A stretch of 64,000 nucleotides of DNA from Bacillota bacterium (GTDB taxonomy: Bacteria > Bacillota > Clostridia > Christensenellales > UMGS416), in assembly GCA_023398815.1 (NCBI GenBank), contig JAEWRW010000059.1, forward strand, positions 62,001 through 126,000, in the 5' to 3' direction. Under the pieces are notes generated by a model, which was not told where the DNA came from, searched no databases, and saw only the letters and a program-made list of their open reading frames with translations. Shown in pieces: positions 23,839 to 32,214 of this stretch. How positions within the stretch are numbered: the stretch's first letter is position 1; the number at the start of each line of letters is the position of its first letter. A program made the translations under genes and the position numbers.

Positions 23839-24525
23839 ATGAATCACGATCTCAGCCTCAACTACCGGCCGCTCTTTCGTATCGCTTGGGTTTTGGCTTT
23901 GGTGATGCTCATCCTGATACCGATGCAGATTGTCACATTCGTGGTCTCGCCACCGCCGACTACCGTCACGGGCCTCTTTGAACTCTATCAGCAAAATCCG
24001 TTTTTGGGGCTGCTCAGCCTGGATTTTCTCTACCTCTTTAACAACGTCATCATTGTAGTCATCTACCTGGCTCTTTCCGCAATTCTATATCAGGAGAGGC
24101 CCGCGATCGTTCTGCTGGCGCTCGTGTTTGGCTTGGTTGGGGTTGCCTGCTATTATCCCTCCAATCCCGCTTTTGAAATGCTGACCCTAAGCCAGAAATA
24201 CGCCCTTGCACAGTCGGAGCAACAAATCGTTTTCCTGGCGGCGGGTGAGACGTTATTGGCCGGTTACGCCGGAACAACCTTCAATGCTTACTATGTGCTA
24301 AGCACAGTGAGCCTGTTGCTGTTTTCCTATGCTTTGGTGAAAAGCCGCCAGTTCAAACCCTCAGTGGGGTTGTGGGGAATGGTCTCGGGGTTCTTCATGA
24401 TTGTGCCTTCGTCGGCTGGAATGTTGGGCATGGTTTTCTCTTTGTTATCGCTGGTTCCATGGGTGGTGTTTGTTGCTCTGCTAATGGTCCATTTCAAGAA
24501 ACGATCCCTGCTGCCCTTAACTTAG
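23839..24525 (+). CDS. Multi-span membrane protein (DUF4386-like)
   Basis: 228 residues with about six hydrophobic spans (among them IAWVLALVMLILIPMQIVTF, NVIIVVIYLALSAILY, VLLALVFGLVGVACYY and FSLLSLVPWVVFVALLMV). The spacing resembles DUF4386 membrane proteins, whose function is unknown. Co-transcription with a TetR regulator suggests an inducible membrane function such as stress response or efflux-related work. This is inference only. It is the last clear host-type gene before the AT-rich accessory region. Confidence 0.7.
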   Translation: MNHDLSLNYRPLFRIAWVLALVMLILIPMQIVTFVVSPPPTTVTGLFELYQQNPFLGLLSLDFLYLFNNVIIVVIYLALSAILYQERPAIVLLALVFGLVGVACYYPSNPAFEMLTLSQKYALAQSEQQIVFLAAGETLLAGYAGTTFNAYYVLSTVSLLLFSYALVKSRQFKPSVGLWGMVSGFFMIVPSSAGMLGMVFSLLSLVPWVVFVALLMVHFKKRSLLPLT

Positions 24526-24645
24526 GGCATTGTCAAGCGACGAAGTTTCGCTTCTCCTTAACCCCAGATAGACAGAGAAGAACACTAGAAGGTGAACCCT
24601 TGTTCCTTTTGTGTAATCCCAATAACCGGATTCGGAGATAAAAAA

Positions 24646-24673
24646 AGACTTCAAGGAATTTTCCTTGAAGTCT
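24646..24673 (-). terminator. Terminator at the host/accessory boundary
   Basis: 13-bp stem AGACTTCAAGGAA/TTCCTTGAAGTCT with a 2-nt loop. On the minus strand it is followed by seven T residues. It would stop leftward transcripts coming from the accessory region. Confidence 0.8.
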
Positions 24674-24721
24674 CGATTGTATTTAGAGTGCGAGATTGAT
24701 ACAATTCAATTTTGCCTTTTT

Positions 24722-24752
24722 AGGGGGGTGCAAAATCGCCGAGGGGGGTGCA
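24722..24752. repeat. Direct repeat AGGGGGGTGCA x2, possible attachment site area
   Basis: AGGGGGGTGCA occurs at 24722-24732 and 24742-24752 (20-bp period), right where base composition changes from host to accessory DNA. It could be part of an att site for a serine integrase. The matching right end lies outside the window, so this is unproven. Confidence 0.35.
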
Positions 24753-24795
24753 TCACCAGCACTGCATCAAATCAATGGTGACAAAGAAATGACAA

Positions 24796-25050
24796 TCATC
24801 GTGTGATTTCATAATCAATTTCTAGACGGTCATTACGAACATGAATAAGGTCTTCACTACCATCAATGAGCGAACGGATATTCTCCTCTCCAATGGCAGC
24901 CCGTTCCTCATCGTCATAGGCTATACCGCTCATCTCGGTAAGCTTACCTGTTTTGCTATCATAGTCAACAAATACCTTGTCATAAGTCTCAAAATCGGGA
25001 TCGTCCCAATCGTCCTCGGAAATTTTATAGGGATTATTGTTCTTTTTCAT
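24796..25050 (-). CDS. Small acidic protein, unknown
   Basis: 84 residues from ATG 25050 (GGAGGTGTACTA upstream). It is very acidic (EDDWDDPDFETYDKVFVDYD) with a beta-type segment FVDYDSKTGKLTEM. No domain was recognised. It has the look of small proteins carried on mobile elements. The leftward terminator at 24646 would end its transcript. Confidence 0.65.
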   Translation of the reverse strand: MKKNNNPYKISEDDWDDPDFETYDKVFVDYDSKTGKLTEMSGIAYDDEERAAIGEENIRSLIDGSEDLIHVRNDRLEIDYEITR

Positions 25051-25255
25051 TAGTACACCTCCATTTATTATTGATAAATAGCCGTGAACAAAACGCCACA
25101 ATGGCGGATGTTTCTGCAGATACCATGTTCGGCATCAGTAGTTCTTCCCCTCCAACTTAGGCTATTTTTTAATAATCGGCGATTCAGTATCAGTCTGGAA
25201 TATGATCGCATTCATATATTATCATAACAAGGCAAGGGAACCAAGCTTTCTACGC

Positions 25256-25609
25256 TTATTTGCTCTGAAGCCCTCTGTTCTCAACAAGACTCTTTTTGGC
25301 CGCCAGAGCAATCTCATATACAATTCGCTTTTCGTAACTGGAGCAATTATCAAAAAGTTGCGCCAGCTCCGTTTTATATTCAGCTAAATCATTTGCCTGA
25401 TTGCCGTTTAAAAGATTATCTACCGTTACCCCGAGGACATCAGCAATCCGTACCAGCGATTCGAGACTGGCCTGCTTTTTCGCCGTTTCGATATGGCTTA
25501 TATAGGTCACGGACATACTGATCAGTTCAGAAAGAGCCTCCTGGGACATATGCTTCTGAATTCGTGATTCCCTCACCCTCCGACCAATCATTTCAGCGTT
25601 CAGTGCCAT
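25256..25609 (-). CDS. XRE/Cro-CI-type helix-turn-helix regulator
   Basis: 117 residues from ATG 25609, chosen because GGAGG sits 6 nt upstream (two earlier in-frame starts overlap that site). The HTH_3 domain runs IGRRVRESRIQKHMSQEALS followed by MSVTYISHIETAKKQASLES. A short C-terminal helical part may serve dimerisation. It is divergent from the recombinase operon, with a 15-bp inverted repeat in the shared intergenic DNA, so it probably controls that operon and/or prophage induction. No other CI-like repressor is visible in the window. Confidence 0.88.
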   Translation of the reverse strand: MALNAEMIGRRVRESRIQKHMSQEALSELISMSVTYISHIETAKKQASLESLVRIADVLGVTVDNLLNGNQANDLAEYKTELAQLFDNCSSYEKRIVYEIALAAKKSLVENRGLQSK

Positions 25610-25717
25610 TTCCATCCTCCTATTATACAAAACATTTTCTTAATTCTATATAATAGGTGATGGATTCCAGTTTCCGAATGCATTGTCTTTTTATAATAAT
25701 CGAATATTTTTCGTTTC

Positions 25718-25759
25718 AAAATGAACTGTAGGCTAAGAAGTTGACCTACAGTTCATTTT
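25718..25759. repeat. 15-bp perfect inverted repeat between divergent XRE and recombinase genes
   Basis: AAAATGAACTGTAGG (25718-25732) and CCTACAGTTCATTTT (25745-25759) with a 12-bp loop. A terminator is unexpected between divergent genes, so an operator, a recombination site or a 5' attenuator are the alternatives. Confidence 0.6.
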
Positions 25760-25817
25760 CTTATTGTATTTATCTCTTTATAATCTTGAAATAACCATGT
25801 CCATGGGAGTGAATGCC

Positions 25818-27719
25818 ATGAAAGAAAATGAAAGGCCAAAGGATGCTGCGAGCGAAAAAGCGCGTATTCGTGCTCGATATAAAGGAATCGACCCGGAAGA
25901 ACTCGATTTCATCCCAGCTGCGCCGCAAGAAAATTTCTACGAAGATAAGAGGGAAAAGCGAGTTGCTGTTTACGCACGCGTTTCTACAGACGATCCACGG
26001 CAGACATCATCATACGAGCTGCAAAAGAATCATTATATAGACGTCGTCAGCCATCACCCCGGCTGGAAGCTTGTTGACATCTACGCGGATGAAGGCATCT
26101 CCGGCACGTCTCTCCAGCATCGGGACGCCTTTATCCGAATGATAAACGACTGCCATGCCGGTAAGATTGACCTGATCGTGACCAAGAGCGTATCTCGATT
26201 CGCGCGTAACGTTTTAGACTGCATCGGATATGTCCGCCAGTTGGCAGCTATGAAACCGCCTATAGGTATCTTCTTCGAAACCGAGAACATATACACACTT
26301 AACAGCAATAGCGAGATGAGCCTATCCTTTATTTCAACCTTGGCGCAGGAGGAATCCCATAACAAAAGTGAGATTATGAATGCATCCATCGAAATGCGCT
26401 TCCGGCGCGGCATTTTCCTTACGCCACCGCTTCTCGGCTACGATCAGGATGCAGACGGCAATTTAGTTATCAACGAGGATGAGGCCAAGACAGTGCGCCT
26501 AATCTTCTTTATGTATCTCTACGGATATACCTGCACACAGATCGCCGAAACCCTCACAAAGCTCGGGCGCCGGACAAAGAAGAACAATACGGCATGGTCA
26601 CCGAGTTCCATTCTTCAAATTCTTCAAAACGAGCGGCATTGTGGCGACGTCCTTGCGCGTAAAACATGGACGCCGAATTACCTCAACCATAAGTCCAAGA
26701 AAAACAAGCAGGACCGGAACCAATATAGGAAGAGAAACCATCATGAAGCAATCATATTGCGGGATGATTTTATCGCAGTCCAGCATCTCATTAGCAACGC
26801 GAGGTATGGAAATAAAGGCATACTGCCAGAATTGCACGTTATTCCGGACGGCGCTCTGCGTGGTTTTGTCTCGGTAAATCCAAGGTGGGCGGCTTTTCGC
26901 GCCGAGGATTACCAAGCGGCGTCCGCCAGTGTATATGAGGAAATAGCCGAGGCTCCATTGGAAAGTATTGAGGTTGAAGCAAAATCTGGCGACTTTGACC
27001 TGCGCGGTTTTGAGATCGCCCGATCACAATTTTTCGATACTGCACGGAAAATATGCGTCACTTTCTCCACGGATTATTTCCAATTCAGTACAGAGTGCAT
27101 TCGGAAATTGGAGAAGGCGCTTTACATAGAAATGTTGGTTCATCCACATGAACATTTGCTTGCGGTGCGGTGTTGCGGTAAAGAGACGAGAAACGCCATT
27201 CAATGGGCCAATGTCGTTGACGGCCAATATTATCCCCGCAACATCAGCTGTGCAGCGTATATCGAAACACTATATAAAATGTTCGGATGGAATTCGGGGT
27301 GCAGATATCGTGTTCGAGGAGTCCATAGGCAAAAAGATCATGAAGCGGTCATGATTTTTGATATGAGAGAGACGGAAATGTTTATACCCCAGACAGTGTT
27401 GGGCACGGCTCAAGAGGAAACTTCGAAGAAGGAGGATATCCTCCCCAGTGGCGTCCAGCCGTTTACCGTCGGTCCCAAGAAAGATATTATGGCATACCCA
27501 TCGTCATGGGCGGACAGTTTCGGCAGCAACTATTACCGGCATGCACAGGCGCGGGAGTTGGCGTCCATTGACTGGGAAGGCGCTTGGAAAGTCCATGAAG
27601 AAGGCCAGCCGTTCAGCGATACACCTGGATTGAACATCACCACCGCCGAGGTAGTCAGTAGCCAAATAGAGCAGATGATTTACGACATGGAACAGGAGGC
27701 TTCGGGAGATGGAGAATGA
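25818..27719 (+). CDS. Large serine recombinase with non-canonical C-terminal module
   Basis: 633 residues from ATG 25818 (GGGAGTG upstream; earlier in-frame ATGs lack a site). The resolvase catalytic domain has VAVYARVSTDD with nucleophile Ser56, TKSVSRFARN and LAQEESHNKSE. The recombinase DNA-binding domain contains WSPSSILQILQNERHCGDV. The zinc ribbon and coiled coil of standard phage integrases are absent. Instead the C-terminal part (about 390 onward) contains a segment (FSTECIRKLEKALYIEMLV and AAYIETLYKMFGWN) that is homologous to the next two proteins. It overlaps the next gene by 11 nt. It is probably an integrase/excisionase or inversion enzyme of the cassette. Confidence 0.85.
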   Translation: MKENERPKDAASEKARIRARYKGIDPEELDFIPAAPQENFYEDKREKRVAVYARVSTDDPRQTSSYELQKNHYIDVVSHHPGWKLVDIYADEGISGTSLQHRDAFIRMINDCHAGKIDLIVTKSVSRFARNVLDCIGYVRQLAAMKPPIGIFFETENIYTLNSNSEMSLSFISTLAQEESHNKSEIMNASIEMRFRRGIFLTPPLLGYDQDADGNLVINEDEAKTVRLIFFMYLYGYTCTQIAETLTKLGRRTKKNNTAWSPSSILQILQNERHCGDVLARKTWTPNYLNHKSKKNKQDRNQYRKRNHHEAIILRDDFIAVQHLISNARYGNKGILPELHVIPDGALRGFVSVNPRWAAFRAEDYQAASASVYEEIAEAPLESIEVEAKSGDFDLRGFEIARSQFFDTARKICVTFSTDYFQFSTECIRKLEKALYIEMLVHPHEHLLAVRCCGKETRNAIQWANVVDGQYYPRNISCAAYIETLYKMFGWNSGCRYRVRGVHRQKDHEAVMIFDMRETEMFIPQTVLGTAQEETSKKEDILPSGVQPFTVGPKKDIMAYPSSWADSFGSNYYRHAQARELASIDWEGAWKVHEEGQPFSDTPGLNITTAEVVSSQIEQMIYDMEQEASGDGE

Positions 27720-28428
27720 ACTCAGCTTATCTGCCACCGGGAGCGATCCAGTTTCGGAAGCGTTGAGCGGACAAGTCCCCGTGACCGACGAAGAAGATAT
27801 TCAGGATAACGCTTTCAGTTACGACGGTTATCAAGTGGTGCGCGGCGAGTTTTTTGCCCATGTGTACGAACCGTCTATCACTTTTAATAACTGTAAGGTG
27901 TCATTGAATACAGCGTGCATAAACCGGCTGCTGGATGTGGATTACGTGCAGATTCTCGTGAATCCGGAAGAGAAAAAACTTGCCGTCCGCCCCAGCAACG
28001 AGGATGAGAAGGATTCATTCCTTTGGCGCACTACCAAAAGCGCGAAACGGAAACCTAAGCAAATAACCTGCCGCATGTTTTTTGCAAAGATTGTTCAGTT
28101 GATGGGGTGGAACCCGGATTACCGGTATAAACTGCTCGGGAAGTTAATCCGAAGCGGCGATGAGTATCTGTTCATTTTCGATTTAACGGCAACGCAAATC
28201 TACCAGAGGATCATGCAGGATGGGGAAAAAGTCAAGATTGCACGCACCCCTATCTTCCCGGCGGAGTGGAAGAATCAATTCGGGCTGCCGGTTGAGGAAC
28301 ACCGCAAGCTGCTCCAAGTAAATATTTTCGAAGGCTACACTGTTTTCGGCATCAAGGAGGACAAGTCGGCTGATACATCAGCAAATGCCACAAACAATAA
28401 ACCTACGGAGGAGGGCGTCGAGTCATGA
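27709..28428 (+). CDS. Free-standing homologue of the recombinase C-terminal module (copy 1)
   Basis: 239 residues. After an acidic N-terminus the core VSLNTACINRLLDVDYVQIL, NPEEKKLAVRP, FFAKIVQLMGWNPDYRYKL and YLFIFDLTATQIYQRIM aligns by eye, in order, with the C-terminal module of the preceding recombinase (recombinase: LEKALYIEMLVHPHEHLLAV, YIETLYKMFGWNSGCRYRV and AVMIFDMRETEMFIP). No catalytic motif is seen. It may be an accessory DNA-binding or subunit partner of the recombinase. Start and stop overlap both neighbours, which indicates translational coupling. Confidence 0.75.
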   Translation: MENELSLSATGSDPVSEALSGQVPVTDEEDIQDNAFSYDGYQVVRGEFFAHVYEPSITFNNCKVSLNTACINRLLDVDYVQILVNPEEKKLAVRPSNEDEKDSFLWRTTKSAKRKPKQITCRMFFAKIVQLMGWNPDYRYKLLGKLIRSGDEYLFIFDLTATQIYQRIMQDGEKVKIARTPIFPAEWKNQFGLPVEEHRKLLQVNIFEGYTVFGIKEDKSADTSANATNNKPTEEGVES

Positions 28429-28814
28429 TTGAAAATACAGAGACAAGGCCCGCAATATCGATCGACCTGAGAAAATATCGCATACGGATACATAGAAAAA
28501 CGCTGCACTCCATCGGCGATCCTGATTATGTCCTTCTATTGGTAAACCCAGAGGAACGTACACTCGCGATCCTTGGGAGTAGCCGTTCCGACCCGAGAGC
28601 CCATCGCATAAACAAAGATTTGTTGACAGACAAAAAGTCATTTGAATTATACAGCCGATCCCTTGTGGAGAATCTGCGCGATGTATGCAGCGACTGGCAG
28701 GAAAATCAATCATACCGCATGTACGGCGAGATCATCCTGAACGAAGGGATAGCCAGGTTTCAGATGTCCGATGCCGTACAGTCGAAGGGGGCTGAGTATG
28801 GACGGCGTGGCTGA
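28425..28814 (+). CDS. Free-standing homologue of the recombinase C-terminal module (copy 2, short)
   Basis: 129 residues. A minimal version of the same module: YRIRIHRKTLHSIGDPDYVL, LVNPEERTLAIL, LVENLRDVCSDWQENQSYRM and EIILNEGIARFQM. It overlaps the previous gene by ATGA and the following gene by 17 nt. Three related modules in consecutive genes suggest duplication inside this operon. No function is known. Confidence 0.7.
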   Translation: MIENTETRPAISIDLRKYRIRIHRKTLHSIGDPDYVLLLVNPEERTLAILGSSRSDPRAHRINKDLLTDKKSFELYSRSLVENLRDVCSDWQENQSYRMYGEIILNEGIARFQMSDAVQSKGAEYGRRG

Positions 28815-29757
28815 ACAAGGGATTTATAAACTGAAGATTGACAATGCGTTCAAAAAAATGATTCCGCCGTTGTCAGCCGATGAATTGCGGCTATTGGAGG
28901 AAAACATTGTCCGAGACGGATGCCGCGAACCTTTATGTGTTTGGTACAATACGATTCTTGACGGTCATAACCGTTATGAAATATGCACGCGCCTGCAAAT
29001 TCCGTTCGCGATCCGGCGCGTTTATCCAAAAAACCGCGAGGAAGCCATAGCCTGGATTTGCACGAATCAACTCGGGCGACGCAATATCACCGATGAGACG
29101 CGAAAATACCTGATCGGGAAAAGATACGAGATGGAGAAAATGCTTGGCGCCCATAATGCCGTAGGAACCAACCAGCACTCTACAAAAGAGGTTAGGGCAA
29201 AAATGTTGCCCGAACCTACCTATGAGGATACGGCCCTGCGAACAAGAGAACGACTGGGCGATGAATACAACATCTCGCATGCCACTGTTTTCAATTACGG
29301 AAAGTATTCGCACGCGATAGATGAGTTAACGAAAATTGTTCCCGAACTTGTTCCGAGGATATTATCAGGCGAGGTGAAAATATCCCGAGCGAACGTTGTA
29401 GAACTGTCCCAGCTGCCTGTGACAACCATAAGGCACTTGAGCCAACTCTTATCGGAGGATGAGTCGGAGTTTGTCGGGAGCTTACGGAGGGTAATCCCCG
29501 TAAGGCATAGGCCAGAAGGAATACACCGCTTGTCTGCTGGAGGTTCGGTGAAGGAGATGCCCGCGTTTGATCCCGACGCTGAAATATCAGGTCTCGCCTT
29601 AACCGTTCCATCCTGGATCAGCTCGATTAACCGAGCGCGCTCCTCCTCTGATTTAAGCGGAACAACTGACAACGCACGGCTCAGGCTTAAGGAAGAACTT
29701 ATGAAACTACAGGATGCCATAGACTCAATGCTTAACGATATGAAGGAGATAATCTGA
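28798..29757 (+). CDS. ParB-like nuclease/CTPase-fold protein
   Basis: 319 residues from ATG 28798 (AAGGGGG upstream). The N-terminal ParB/Srx-type fold is PPLSADELRLLEENIVRDGC with CVWYNTILDGHNRYEICTRL, where GHNR takes the place of the G-x-x-R motif. EAIAWICTNQLGRRNITDE is the usual continuation. A helix-turn-helix-like central part (YNISHATVFNYGKYSHAIDE and GEVKISRANVVELSQL) and a charged helical tail follow. Such proteins may bind DNA as ParB does or position another enzyme. Fully embedded in the overlapping operon. Confidence 0.8.
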   Translation: MDGVAEQGIYKLKIDNAFKKMIPPLSADELRLLEENIVRDGCREPLCVWYNTILDGHNRYEICTRLQIPFAIRRVYPKNREEAIAWICTNQLGRRNITDETRKYLIGKRYEMEKMLGAHNAVGTNQHSTKEVRAKMLPEPTYEDTALRTRERLGDEYNISHATVFNYGKYSHAIDELTKIVPELVPRILSGEVKISRANVVELSQLPVTTIRHLSQLLSEDESEFVGSLRRVIPVRHRPEGIHRLSAGGSVKEMPAFDPDAEISGLALTVPSWISSINRARSSSDLSGTTDNARLRLKEELMKLQDAIDSMLNDMKEII

Positions 29758-30623
29758 TGGATGATTTCTGCGCTTTCGTCCCCAAAGTGCATTTTGAGCA
29801 GATTCCGATCAGGAATTTGGTATCCAATCAGGAGTACCAGCGTAATCTTTCTATGTCACATGTTCGGCGTACAGTTGAAAACTTCGACTTATACCAGATC
29901 AACCCCGTCAAGGTCAGCAGGCGGAACGGCGTCAATTATGTTTTCAACGGGCAGCACACGATAGAGATTATAGCTACAGTTTCCGGTTCGCGTGAGACCC
30001 CTGTCTGGTGTATGATTTATGACGATCTGGAGTACACGCAGGAAGCTGACATTTTTGCGAATCAGCTGAAGTATGTCAAGCCTCTGGTACCATACGAAAT
30101 CTTCATGGCAAATGTGGAAGCGGGTAACGATGATCAGCTTATCATAAAGTCTCTGGTAGAGTCGTACGGCTTAGTGGTAACCTCCAAAAAAATGCCTGGC
30201 GGCATCTGCGCCATAGCATGCCTGGAAGTCATTCATCAGAAATTCGGATTTCACGTTCTGGATCGCACATTGCGTCTTTGCGTAGGAACATGGGAAGGTG
30301 AGTGTAGTTCGCTATCTTCGAATATGCTCAAGGGCATAGCGCAGCTAATTGTGGCATTTGGCGACGTCATGAAGGATGACCTTTTCAAAGAAAAAGTCGG
30401 TAAGTTCTCCGCCAGAGAAATAGGACGCACAGCAAAAGAAAGAAAAGCGGGCTCACTTGGCTACGCCGAGGCCCTGCTTATCGCGTACAATAAGAAAATG
30501 AAGTCTCCGCTGAGGTGGTCAAAGTTGTATGCGAGTAAAAAGGCCATGCCGGACGATGAACTCTTCGGGGATTATGAAGAAGAGGAACTTGCTGATAAAG
30601 AATCGGCAGCAGATGAGGGCTGA
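29757..30623 (+). CDS. ParB-like / DUF6551-family protein
   Basis: 288 residues, ATG overlapping the previous TGA (TGATG), with AAGGAG upstream. The ParB-like motif is NYVFNGQHTIEIIATVSG. DLEYTQEADIFANQLKYVKP and the all-helical remainder fit DUF6551 proteins found on Firmicutes mobile elements. The C-terminus is very acidic (DYEEEELADKESAADEG). Function unknown. It ends 7 bp before the convergent phage integrase gene, with no terminator visible between them. Confidence 0.7.
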   Translation: MDDFCAFVPKVHFEQIPIRNLVSNQEYQRNLSMSHVRRTVENFDLYQINPVKVSRRNGVNYVFNGQHTIEIIATVSGSRETPVWCMIYDDLEYTQEADIFANQLKYVKPLVPYEIFMANVEAGNDDQLIIKSLVESYGLVVTSKKMPGGICAIACLEVIHQKFGFHVLDRTLRLCVGTWEGECSSLSSNMLKGIAQLIVAFGDVMKDDLFKEKVGKFSAREIGRTAKERKAGSLGYAEALLIAYNKKMKSPLRWSKLYASKKAMPDDELFGDYEEEELADKESAADEG

Positions 30624-30630
30624 ATATCCA

Positions 30631-32214
30631 TCATGCTTTGATTATCGCCCCGTCCTTAAACGTAAACCGTACATCGTCGTCGCTATAAACGGTGGCATAA
30701 TCCACAAGGCTGTACCAAAGCTGCTCGTCAAACTCGGTTATCAATCCCTCCTGCTTTCTGAGACAATCGATGAAGGCTTCCATCCTGTCCCGACGGGATT
30801 TTGCTTCCGACCGCAGATCGGCGACTTCCTCAAACCGGTTTTTGGCGTTTTCAAAGCGACCGACCAGCCTTTCATACCGCTGGTGGTATCCATCCTGGCT
30901 TTGAGCGACGCGAGCGTTTTCGTCCACGCATTTCTGTATCAGTTCATTGACCACGGCCATCTCGCTTTGCAGGTCAGCCTGCTCTCTGTCAAGTGCGGCA
31001 GTGTCGAACAGAACCCTCTTCACCGTCTCGAAATTGGCGAGAATTTCATCCTTGTCGGCCAGCAGCCGATTGACCGCCGATACAAATAACTGCTTAATGC
31101 TTTCCTCATCCAGGTGAGGCGTTCTACACTTTTCCTCGCTCTTGAACTTACTGTTGCACTGGTATATGGTGCGGCGATATTTGTTGGTGGAGTGCCAGAC
31201 CTTGGAGCCGTAGAAGCCGCCACACTGACCGCATACAATGCGACTGGCGAACATCCCCGTTCCGCTGTAGCGGTTAGGAATAGTCTTCCGGCGCTCCATC
31301 TCCGCCTGCACCATATCGAACACCTCCGGTGAGATGATGGCGGGATGGCTGTTCTCAACGTAATACTGCGGAACCTCACCTTCGTTAGCCTTCATTTTTT
31401 TAGTGAGGAAGTCCACCGTGTACCTCTTCTGAAGCAGGGCATCCCCCTTATACTTCTCGTTCGTCAGGATACTCTTCACCGTACCGCTCATCCATCTGTC
31501 TTTACCGCCCGGCGAAGGGACCCCGTCAGCGGTGAGGCGCTTGGCGATGGTATGTGGGGTATAGCCCTCAAGGAAGAGACTGTAAATAAGCCGGACGACG
31601 GCCGCCTCTTCCTCGTTGACCTGCGGCGCATTATCCTCACCCTTATCGTAGCCGAGGAAGCGGGCATACGGCATACTGACCTTGCCGTCCGCAAACCGCT
31701 TCCGCTGCCCCCAGGTCACGTTTTCCGAGAGGGAGCGGCTTTCCTCCTGGGCCAGCGAGGACATGATCGTTATCAACAGCTCGCCCTTGGAGTCCAGAGT
31801 CCAGATGTTTTCCTTCTCAAAATATACTTCGACACCCTTTTCCTTGAGCTTCCTGATTGTGACGAGGCTATCCACCGTGTTCCGGGCGAACCGGCTGATC
31901 GACTTGGTGACAATGAGGTCGATTTTGCCTTCCAGCGCATCCTGCACCATTCGGTTAAAGCCGTCGCGTCTCTTTGTGGATGTGGCACTGATACCCTCGT
32001 CGGTGTAGACGTCCACGAACTCCCAGTCGGGGTTCGACCGAATGTGGTTGGTGTAATAATCCACCTGTGCCTCATAGCTGGTTAACTGCTCTTCATTATC
32101 GGTGGAAACCCTCGCGTAACCCGCTACGCGCTTTTTCACCAAACTGCTCAGCGGAGTCGCCCTGAAAAGGCTGGTTGTGGCAGGGATGACTGTTACTGCT
32201 CTTGCTTTTCCCAT
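30631..32214 (-). CDS. Large serine recombinase (phage integrase type) A
   Basis: 527 residues. Resolvase domain: VAGYARVSTDN with catalytic Ser37, TDEGISATSTKRRDGFNRM, SRFARNTVDSLVTIRKLKEK and SLAQEESRSLSENV. The recombinase domain has FLGYDKGEDNAPQVNEEEAA. The zinc ribbon CGQCGGFYGS with CRTPHLDE is present, followed by a coiled coil typical of large serine integrases. ATG 32214 lies inside the end of the other integrase gene and is preceded by AAAGGAG. With its tandem partner it probably integrates and excises the prophage (or acts as a two-subunit recombinase, as seen in some elements). Confidence 0.93.
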   Translation of the reverse strand: MGKARAVTVIPATTSLFRATPLSSLVKKRVAGYARVSTDNEEQLTSYEAQVDYYTNHIRSNPDWEFVDVYTDEGISATSTKRRDGFNRMVQDALEGKIDLIVTKSISRFARNTVDSLVTIRKLKEKGVEVYFEKENIWTLDSKGELLITIMSSLAQEESRSLSENVTWGQRKRFADGKVSMPYARFLGYDKGEDNAPQVNEEEAAVVRLIYSLFLEGYTPHTIAKRLTADGVPSPGGKDRWMSGTVKSILTNEKYKGDALLQKRYTVDFLTKKMKANEGEVPQYYVENSHPAIISPEVFDMVQAEMERRKTIPNRYSGTGMFASRIVCGQCGGFYGSKVWHSTNKYRRTIYQCNSKFKSEEKCRTPHLDEESIKQLFVSAVNRLLADKDEILANFETVKRVLFDTAALDREQADLQSEMAVVNELIQKCVDENARVAQSQDGYHQRYERLVGRFENAKNRFEEVADLRSEAKSRRDRMEAFIDCLRKQEGLITEFDEQLWYSLVDYATVYSDDDVRFTFKDGAIIKA

